DNA of 5,994 nt from an uncultured Actinomycetes bacterium (GTDB lineage: Bacteria > Actinomycetota > Thermoleophilia > Miltoncostaeales > Miltoncostaeaceae): NCBI GenBank assembly GCA_937862675.1, contig CALMEC010000313.1, positions 1 through 5,994 of the forward strand. Direction: 5' to 3'. This document shows, piece by piece, positions 1 through 4,152 of the stretch. The position numbers and the translations under genes were made by a program. The first letter of the stretch is position 1. Every line of letters starts with the position of its first letter. The notes under the pieces are model-generated. The model made no database searches. It was not told the origin of the DNA and worked only from the letters and a program-made list of their open reading frames with translations.

Positions 1-627
1 TTCGCGCCCGTCCGGATCACCGCCCCGTCCGGGAGCGTCGTCAACGCCGGGCCGCCGCACGCGGTCGCCGCCGGCAACGTGGAGACGTCCAGCCGCATCG
101 TGGACGTCCTCCTCGCCGCCCTGGGTCAGGGGTTCCCCGTGCCGGCCCAGGGCCAGGGGACCATGAACAACGTGGTGATCGGGACCGACGCGTTCAGCTA
201 CTACGAGACCCTGGGCGGAGGGCAGGGGGCGTCCCCGACGGCCGACGGTCCCTCCGCCGTCCACGTCGCCATGAGCAACACCCGCAACACGCCCATCGAG
301 GTGCTGGAGATCCGTTTCCCTCTCCGCGTGCGGACCTACGCCATCCGCCGCGGCACCGGCGGCGCCGGCCTCCACCGGGGCGGGGACGGCCTCGAGCGCG
401 TCATCGAGACGCTCGAGCCGGCACAGGTGTCGGTGCTGGCCGAACGCCGCCGGACGTCACCGTCCGGGGCGGCGGGCGGCGGCGCGGGCGCCACCGGTGT
501 CACCAGCCTGAACGGGACCGTCCTTCCGTCCAAGTGGCGCGGCTCGCTGAGGGCGGGCGACGTCCTCGTGGTGGCGACGCCCGGCGGAGGCGGCTTCGGA
601 ACGCCACCCGATGAACCCGCGGACTGA
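1..627 (+). CDS. Hydantoinase B/oxoprolinase family protein, 3' part (5' end outside window)
   Basis: The frame is open from base 1 and ends at TGA 625-627, giving the last 208 residues of a protein usually well over 500 residues long. A GTG at 79 lies inside conserved family sequence, so it is not the true start. Family hallmarks appear in order: an APSGSVVNAGPP-AVAAGNVETS stretch (about residues 9-30), GQGTMNN, YYETLGGGQGA, HVAMSNTRNTPIE, the RGTGGAGLHRGGDGLER segment, a LAERRR turn, and the glycine-rich end TPGGGGFG. HyuB-type subunits pair with a HyuA partner for ATP-dependent opening of hydantoin or 5-oxoproline rings; some relatives are acetone/acetophenone carboxylase subunits. The fragment cannot decide the substrate. 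The partner gene would be expected upstream, outside the window. The protein should be cytoplasmic. The gene converges with the LytR_C gene. Family assignment is firm; the exact reaction is open. Confidence 0.93.
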   Translation, partial: FAPVRITAPSGSVVNAGPPHAVAAGNVETSSRIVDVLLAALGQGFPVPAQGQGTMNNVVIGTDAFSYYETLGGGQGASPTADGPSAVHVAMSNTRNTPIEVLEIRFPLRVRTYAIRRGTGGAGLHRGGDGLERVIETLEPAQVSVLAERRRTSPSGAAGGGAGATGVTSLNGTVLPSKWRGSLRAGDVLVVATPGGGGFGTPPDEPAD

Positions 628-631
628 CCGC

Positions 632-683
632 ACACGGGATCCCAGGACCGGGTGGCACGCGCGACCGCAGGTCGTTCCCGTGT
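632..683 (+). terminator. Branched inverted repeat just past the hydantoinase stop codon
   Basis: ACACGGGA at 632-639 pairs perfectly with TCCCGTGT at 676-683, starting five bases after the stop codon. The enclosed sequence has its own hairpin, CGACC-GCA-GGTCG at 662-674, extended by a G-T pair. A weaker CCC/GGG pairing lies at 641-652. The branched fold suits a 3' end structure for the plus-strand transcript. There is no T-run after it, so intrinsic termination is only inferred. Confidence 0.4.
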
Positions 684-694
684 CCCGGGCTCTC

Positions 695-741
695 CGTCGC
701 CGGCCGCCTCCCTCCCACTCGGAGACCCCCCGCCGGCGACG
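695..741. terminator. 10-bp inverted repeat, candidate bidirectional terminator
   Basis: CGTCGCCGGC at 695-704 is perfectly complementary to GCCGGCGACG at 732-741, with a 27-base loop that can form an inner CTCC/GGAG stem (708-711/721-724). It is the longest perfect stem in the convergent gap and sits near its middle, where a terminator shared by both genes would be expected. Neither side carries a T-tract. Confidence 0.45.
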
Positions 742-785
742 TGACGACGCTTGCAAGGCCCCGGAGGGGCGTGCACGACCGGGAA

Positions 786-820
786 GGTCCGGAGACGCAC
801 CCGGACCCCCGATGCGTCTC
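786..820 (-). terminator. Two mutually exclusive hairpins overlapping the LytR_C gene stop
   Basis: GAGACGCA at 792-799 pairs with TGCGTCTC at 813-820, so this stem includes two bases of the LytR_C stop codon (819-821). A second stem, GGTCCG at 786-791 with CGGACC at 802-807, uses part of the first one's loop. The arms interleave in pseudoknot order, but one connecting loop would have zero bases, so the two stems more likely compete. The position suits a 3' end structure of the minus-strand transcript. Confidence 0.4.
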
Positions 821-1694
821 AGGGACGGTACTTCTGGGCCAGGGCGTCGTTGCCGACGACGACCAGCGCGTCGACGCCGACCGCGTCGTCGGCACTGTCG
901 AGCTGCACCCCGTCCAGGGGGCGGATCTCGGTGATGCCGAGGTCCTTCGCGAGGTTCTGGGCCAGATCGATCTTGGACGTGTCCGTGTACACCACGAACG
1001 ACTTGGCAATGTCCTTCGCCGCCGCGTTGGTGGGGTCGACCGTCTGATACCCCATGAGGCCGATCCTGGGCGTGAGATATCCGGCGACCCCGGTGATGGC
1101 TGTGCCGTTCAGCACCTTGACGACATATGCGCCCTTGCCGCCGGCCAGGTTCTTCGGGGTGTCGGGCACGGTGGTCACGACCTGGTTTGGAGTCGGAAGC
1201 GTCTTGGACGAGTTCGCGGTCGACGTGCCCGTCTGGACGAGTGTGGTGGTGGGCTCATTGGCGGCGTTGCCGTCGTCCCCGCGCAGGAAGAGATACGACA
1301 CCGTTCCGGCGACCACGGCGAGGACGGCCACGGCGGCGACGATCGGCTGCCACCGCGGTCCGCGGGCGCCCGTCCGTACGGGGCGCTCGGGTTCCAGGTC
1401 CTCCACGTCATGCACGTCATCCGCGTCGTCGGCGATCGCGGCATCGGCGACCGCAGCATCGGGGATCTCGGCGGGAACGGATGGCGTACGACGCTGCTGC
1501 AGTTCACGCAGGCGGTCCAGCGAGACGCGCGCACCGGCGCCCTCCCGCTCGGCCAAGCGTCCTTCCAACCGGCGAAGGGCACGACCGTGGCGGATGGACT
1601 GGATCACGAGGGCGACGGCGAAGAGAATCGCGAGCGCCGCCGCAGACGGGGTCAGGAGATCGAGCCATTTATCCACGACGGACGAGGGTAGCAC
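819..1694 (-). CDS. Membrane protein with extracytoplasmic LytR C-terminal domain
   Basis: From GTG 1694 the protein has 291 residues. Hydrophobic segments lie at about 14-33 and 116-137. Between them are a basic, helix-prone stretch (about 36-70) and a very acidic Ala/Asp linker (about 79-104). After the second segment comes a Thr/Ser-rich spacer (145-180) and then a LytR_C-type domain (about 188-288), with the VVKVLNGT entry strand, the AGYLTPRIGLMGYQTV helix-strand unit and the closing DALVVVGND strand. The inferred topology places the linker in the cytoplasm and the domain outside. The LCP catalytic domain that often precedes LytR_C is absent, so ligase activity is unlikely; binding to cell-wall or envelope material is more plausible, as proposed for one-pass LytR_C proteins of the VirR type. 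The start is uncertain: no good ribosome binding site precedes GTG 1694, and GTG 1676 (seventh codon) would fit a leaderless transcript. The domain call is strong; the function is inferred. Confidence 0.88.
   Translation of the reverse strand: MLPSSVVDKWLDLLTPSAAALAILFAVALVIQSIRHGRALRRLEGRLAEREGAGARVSLDRLRELQQRRTPSVPAEIPDAAVADAAIADDADDVHDVEDLEPERPVRTGARGPRWQPIVAAVAVLAVVAGTVSYLFLRGDDGNAANEPTTTLVQTGTSTANSSKTLPTPNQVVTTVPDTPKNLAGGKGAYVVKVLNGTAITGVAGYLTPRIGLMGYQTVDPTNAAAKDIAKSFVVYTDTSKIDLAQNLAKDLGITEIRPLDGVQLDSADDAVGVDALVVVGNDALAQKYRP
1404..1460 (-). repeat. Short in-frame repeats coding the acidic linker of the LytR_C protein
   Basis: Two adjacent 15-base units at 1431-1445 and 1446-1460 match at 13 of 15 positions and encode DAAIA and DAAVA. 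Next to them CACGTCAT occurs at 1404-1411 and again at 1413-1420, in the stretch encoding DVHDVED. The unit lengths are multiples of three or lie nine bases apart, so repeat slippage could lengthen or shorten the linker without breaking the frame. Confidence 0.5.
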
Positions 1695-1714
1695 CCGAAT
1701 CGGACGGTTCTCAG
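1685..1714 (-). promoter_or_regulatory. Candidate promoter for a leaderless LytR_C transcript
   Basis: On the minus strand, TACCCT (1690-1685) fits the actinobacterial TANNNT -10 pattern and lies eight bases before GTG 1676. CTGAGA (1714-1709) matches TTGACA at four of six positions, with an 18-base spacer. A transcript starting at or next to GTG 1676 would be leaderless and would remove the first six codons of the longer reading. Both elements are weak alone; the spacing makes the pair notable. Confidence 0.35.
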
Positions 1715-1764
1715 GAACCCGGGCTGCGCGGGGATGTCTTCATACCCCGGTCCGGGACGGTCAT
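1711..1764 (-). CDS. Possible 17-codon leader ORF before the LytR_C gene
   Basis: ATG 1764 opens a 17-residue frame (MTVPDRGMKTSPRSPGS) ending at TGA 1713-1711, 16 bases before GTG 1694. It is preceded by GGGGGAGGTG, an extended match to the anti-Shine-Dalgarno sequence and the best one seen in the window, but GGAGG is only two bases from the ATG, which is closer than usual. The peptide has no recognisable domain and no run of one amino acid typical of attenuators. It could be a leader peptide on a transcript that reads in from upstream, or a chance match. Confidence 0.22.
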   Translation of the reverse strand: MTVPDRGMKTSPRSPGS

Positions 1765-1806
1765 CACCTCCCCCGGGCCGTACTGATTCGTCGGAGGGAC
1801 GCCACA

Positions 1807-1826
1807 TCCGGCGATGCGCCGCCGGA
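1807..1826 (-). terminator. Hairpin downstream of the glycoside hydrolase gene
   Basis: TCCGGCG (1807-1813) and CGCCGGA (1820-1826) form a perfect 7-bp stem with a 6-base loop, starting 15 bases past the stop codon at 1842. Compact size and position fit a terminator for the minus-strand hydrolase transcript, although TGTGG rather than a T-run follows. Confidence 0.42.
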
Positions 1827-1841
1827 CGGCCGTCGTCGCGC

Positions 1842-3737
1842 TCATGAGACGCTGAGGGGCACCCCCGCCCGTTCGGAACCGCTTCCGTCGTCCCAGCGGA
1901 CTCGCAGTGTCGCACGGGCGCCATGGGTGTCGACCGCGACCGCGAAGGTTCCGTCCGCCCGCGTCCTGAACGAGGACAGCGTCGCCCAGCCGTCTCCGGT
2001 GCGGCGTTCGAGGACGGCGGTCGTCGCCCCTCGGGAGGGACGGACCTGCCCGACCAGCCGGGCCCGGCCGTCGGGGCCGTCGGCGATCCGGGCGAGAGGC
2101 AGCGCGAACGCATCGGCCGCGGGCTTGGGGGCGCTGAGGGCATCATCCGCGGCGGCGGAGTAGAGGCCGCTGTTGAAGGCACCGTTGTCCTGGAGCAGGT
2201 AGTAGGTGGCGCGCCGGATCGTCGGGAACCCGGTGAGGAGCCCGAACGTCTGCGACACCCGGGCGGCCTGTTCGTCCGGGGTCACGGTGTAGCGCAGCGC
2301 CTGGCTGCGGGTGGTCTGCCAGCCGTACTCCGTCAGCCAGATCGGACGGTCGCGGAACGTGGTCGCCTCGAGGGTCGTCACGAGGTCCGCGAGGTTGTCC
2401 ATGTCGATGCGACGGGTGCGCCGGGGTGCGCCGGCGGCCGGCGGGGGGCCGGACGGGTAGGGATGGGCCGCCACGACCTCGACGTCCGCGGCCTCCGGCA
2501 GCGCGGCGAGGGCACGGAGGAACTGTGCGGGACCGAGCCGATGGGGACTCTCGCCGACATCCGCGGTGGAACAGCGGATGTCGCAGCTGTCGCCGACGGG
2601 AGCGACGCCCCCGGACACGATGCGTACGTCCGGGGCGGCGGCCCGTGCGCCCCGTGTGAACGCGGACAGCAGAGCCGCGTAGGTACGGGGACCGACGGCC
2701 ACCCACTCGGTGCCCTGTCGTTCGTACTGCGGTCGCAGGAACATGTCGATGTTCGGCTCGTTCCATACCTCCCAGTCGGTCACGCCGCGCGGTGCGTAGC
2801 GCGACACGACGGCCTGTGCGAACTCCCCGAACCACGCCGCGTCAGCGGGGCGGCGGTTGCCCCATGCCGGGTCCGACGGCACGGCCGCCACACCGGGATC
2901 GGCGGCCCAGTCCGGGGTCCCCCAGACGGTGAAGGACACCTTCAGGCCCGCCCGGGCGGCCTCGGCGACGATGCGGTCGTAGGTCGTCCAGTCGTACGCC
3001 GGATCGCCGGGATCGGTCGGCATGGCGGGCCGCGATCGGGCGACCAGGTCCCATCGCAGGTCGACACGGATCGCCCGGGCGCCGAGAGCGCGCATCGTCG
3101 TCATGCGCGTGCGGATGAAGGCCGACGATCGCGGGCTCTCGGAGACCAGACGGTCGTCCTGCAGGGCGGCCACCGGTGCGTGCACCGCCATGTCGAGGGC
3201 CTCCGCCGTCGGCGGGGGCGGCCCGCGCAGTCCCAGGACGGTCAGGACCACCGCTCCGATCGCCACCACCGTCACCACGGGGACCGCGACCCGGGGCGGG
3301 ACGGTCCCGGCGGCGCGCCGCAGCCGTGCGAGCCCTCTGCGGACGCCGTCACGGACGATCCAGAGGACCACCCCGAGGATCAGCACCTGGAGGACGATCA
3401 CGACGACGAGGCTGCGACCTCCCCACCCCCCGCCGTCCGAACCCTCCGGCACGGCGGTGGCCGGGCAGGGATGCTCCGGCGTCCCCACCAGCGACGGCTG
3501 GGCGAGGGCGTCGTCGATCGCGCCCAGCGCGTCGCCGTATCCCTGGCCGGGCGCCACCCGCTTCGCGATGATGTAGTCCTCGAGGTCGTGGCAGCGGCTG
3601 ATGACGGTGTTGTTGGCGTCGTAGTCCTGGATGACGTCCTGCACCGACGCCCGCGCGGGTACGGTCACCAGGACGCACGTGAGGACGACGATGAGGACCC
3701 GCGCAAGCACGGATATCCGGGAGGCGCCACTTCGCAT
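1842..3737 (-). CDS. Membrane-anchored clan GH-A glycoside hydrolase (GH39-like) with unrecognised N-terminal domain
   Basis: From ATG 3737 the protein has 631 residues. It starts with a signal peptide (about 8-30, ending PARA). An extracytoplasmic segment follows (31-107) with cysteines at 49 and 91 that I cannot assign to a family. Then come a transmembrane helix (109-128), a basic loop (129-149), a second helix (150-170) and a proline-rich exit. The catalytic TIM barrel spans about 183-545. DWEVWNEPN gives the acid/base Glu327 after Asn326, HPY sits at 425-427, and WLTEYGW gives the nucleophile Glu470; together these mark a retaining clan GH-A enzyme, closest in feel to GH39 and related xylosidase-like groups. 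Cys385 and Cys389 may form a disulfide. Residues about 557-631 look like a beta-sandwich module. The barrel should face outwards, acting on a polysaccharide at the cell surface; the substrate is unknown. ATG 3737 is preferred over GTG 4127 because a signal peptide begins there and it overlaps an upstream stop as TGATG; sequence before it is not protein-like in this frame. Confidence 0.87.
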   Translation of the reverse strand: MRSGASRISVLARVLIVVLTCVLVTVPARASVQDVIQDYDANNTVISRCHDLEDYIIAKRVAPGQGYGDALGAIDDALAQPSLVGTPEHPCPATAVPEGSDGGGWGGRSLVVVIVLQVLILGVVLWIVRDGVRRGLARLRRAAGTVPPRVAVPVVTVVAIGAVVLTVLGLRGPPPPTAEALDMAVHAPVAALQDDRLVSESPRSSAFIRTRMTTMRALGARAIRVDLRWDLVARSRPAMPTDPGDPAYDWTTYDRIVAEAARAGLKVSFTVWGTPDWAADPGVAAVPSDPAWGNRRPADAAWFGEFAQAVVSRYAPRGVTDWEVWNEPNIDMFLRPQYERQGTEWVAVGPRTYAALLSAFTRGARAAAPDVRIVSGGVAPVGDSCDIRCSTADVGESPHRLGPAQFLRALAALPEAADVEVVAAHPYPSGPPPAAGAPRRTRRIDMDNLADLVTTLEATTFRDRPIWLTEYGWQTTRSQALRYTVTPDEQAARVSQTFGLLTGFPTIRRATYYLLQDNGAFNSGLYSAAADDALSAPKPAADAFALPLARIADGPDGRARLVGQVRPSRGATTAVLERRTGDGWATLSSFRTRADGTFAVAVDTHGARATLRVRWDDGSGSERAGVPLSVS

Positions 3738-3898
3738 CAGCGGATGATCGCCTCGGGCGGGAGGCGGACGCCCGCGGCCGCCTGCACGGCGTGCCCGGCG
3801 GCCCGGATCTCGCCGGTGGAGCCGGCCGGCCGGACGCAGCCGCATCGCGGGCACCCGCGCGGCGGCCGCCTCCGCCCCGGCACGGGGACGTCCGGCAT
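3737..3898 (-). CDS. Possible 53-residue protein with a CPRCGC motif, coupled to the hydrolase gene
   Basis: ATG 3898 opens a 53-codon frame whose TGA (3739-3737) shares its A with the hydrolase ATG, giving the TGATG overlap typical of translational coupling. Of the 53 sense codons, 52 end in G or C, against about three quarters in the overlapping frame that extends the hydrolase upstream. The peptide is basic and proline-rich at its start, has CPRCGC at residues 16-21, which could be a small metal-binding knuckle, and ends in VRLPPEAIIR. It has no signal peptide or membrane segment and I recognise no family. The frame stays open upstream, with ATG 4042 giving 101 residues, but that extension has weaker codon bias. 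No start has a clear ribosome binding site. Extreme GC content can leave spurious frames open, so this is a candidate only. Confidence 0.42.
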   Translation of the reverse strand: MPDVPVPGRRRPPRGCPRCGCVRPAGSTGEIRAAGHAVQAAAGVRLPPEAIIR

Positions 3899-3944
3899 GC
3901 GTGACCGGATCCCGGTGAGGACCGCTGTGGCCGGACTGCGACGG

Positions 3945-3962
3945 GCCGTCCGGCCGGACGGC
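3945..3962. repeat. 18-bp perfect palindrome
   Basis: GCCGTCCGGCCGGACGGC reads the same on both strands. As RNA it can form a 7-bp stem with a GGCC loop; as DNA it could bind a dimeric regulator. Its core TCCGGCCGGA recurs exactly at 4072-4081. It lies within the possible upstream extension of the small ORF, so if that longer protein were real the palindrome would be coding. High GC content raises the chance of coincidence. Confidence 0.5.
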
Positions 3963-4071
3963 ACCGGCGGGGCGCGGGACGGCTGATCCCGCCGGGTCGT
4001 GGATGTGTGACGGGGCAACGGCGGATGCGGGGTGTCGGGCATGCCGGTTCGAGCGCCGGGCGTGCTCGGTG

Positions 4072-4081
4072 TCCGGCCGGA
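4072..4081. repeat. Second copy of the TCCGGCCGGA palindrome
   Basis: This exact 10-bp palindrome repeats the core of the 18-bp palindrome at 3945-3962, 123 bases apart centre to centre. It sits just beyond the hairpin downstream of rel on the minus strand. A related CCGGCCGGCCGG palindrome lies at 3822-3833 inside the small ORF. Confidence 0.4.
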
Positions 4082-4083
4082 AC

Positions 4084-4107
4084 GGGCGACGGGATCGCCG
4101 GTCGCCC
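4084..4107 (-). terminator. Hairpin downstream of rel
   Basis: GGGCGAC (4084-4090) and GTCGCCC (4101-4107) form a perfect 7-bp stem with a 10-base loop, about 45 bases after the rel stop codon. It could end the rel transcript or mark a processing site. No T-run follows, and partial read-through into the downstream unit would be compatible with this structure. Confidence 0.3.
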
Positions 4108-4152
4108 CGACCCGGGGGGTGCGCCACGCCGCGGGACCATGGAGTCGCTCCC

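Larger units (their letters stand above)
628..818. other. Convergent intergenic region, no gene, rich in inverted repeats
   Basis: This gap lies between the stop codons of the plus-strand hydantoinase gene and the minus-strand LytR_C gene. I see no convincing coding frame. It holds several perfect inverted repeats: 632-639/676-683 (8 bp), 695-704/732-741 (10 bp), 758-762/766-770 (5 bp, GGA loop, with a further TGC/GCA pair outside at 752-754/773-775), and two overlapping ones at 786-820. Such packing fits termination from both sides. None is followed by a clear T-tract, which is common in GC-rich actinobacteria. Confidence 0.7.
3899..4152. other. Intergenic region between rel and the small ORF/hydrolase unit
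   Basis: About 250 bases separate the rel stop from the likely start of the small ORF. All three minus frames are open through much of it, but none combines good codon bias with a plausible protein. It contains an 18-bp palindrome, a second copy of its 10-bp core, and a hairpin near the rel stop. GGGGAG lies seven bases before ATG 4140, directly after the rel stop, yet that frame reads as arginine/proline-rich shadow sequence into the hydrolase gene. I see no clear promoter. Confidence 0.55.

Noticed and set aside
632..683. tRNA-like gene after the hydantoinase stop
   Set aside because: The branched fold is only 52 bases long and lacks the T-loop sequence and the arm lengths of a tRNA.
786..820. 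H-type pseudoknot at the LytR_C stop
   Set aside because: The arms are in pseudoknot order, but a zero-base loop would have to cross a full stem, so competing hairpins are more likely.
741..1691. Long plus-strand frame of 316 codons opposite the LytR_C gene
   Set aside because: It is antisense to a recognisable domain protein, has no family features, and is open because of high third-position GC on the other strand.
1054..2163. Plus-strand frame of 369 codons spanning the LytR_C start and hydrolase end
   Set aside because: It crosses two genes and a gap, and its product is Arg/Ser/Ala-rich shadow sequence without domains.
3660..3700. Lipoprotein reading of the hydrolase signal peptide (Cys21)
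   Set aside because: Cys21 is preceded by VLT and sits inside the hydrophobic core, which does not fit a lipobox; a PARA cleavage site lies downstream.
1923..3986. Plus-strand frame of 687 codons opposite the hydrolase
   Set aside because: Low-complexity Gly/Arg/Asp-rich product, antisense to a gene with catalytic motifs, signal peptide and membrane helices.
3738..4127. Upstream extension of the hydrolase to GTG 4127 (761 residues)
   Set aside because: The added 130 residues are Arg/Pro/His-rich with weak codon bias and would bury the signal peptide; ATG 3737 is followed directly by the signal sequence and is coupled to an upstream stop.
3349..4140. Minus-strand frame of 263 codons from ATG 4140
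   Set aside because: Despite a good ribosome binding site, the product is Arg/Pro-rich and overlaps the hydrolase out of frame; recorded as a finding, not a gene.
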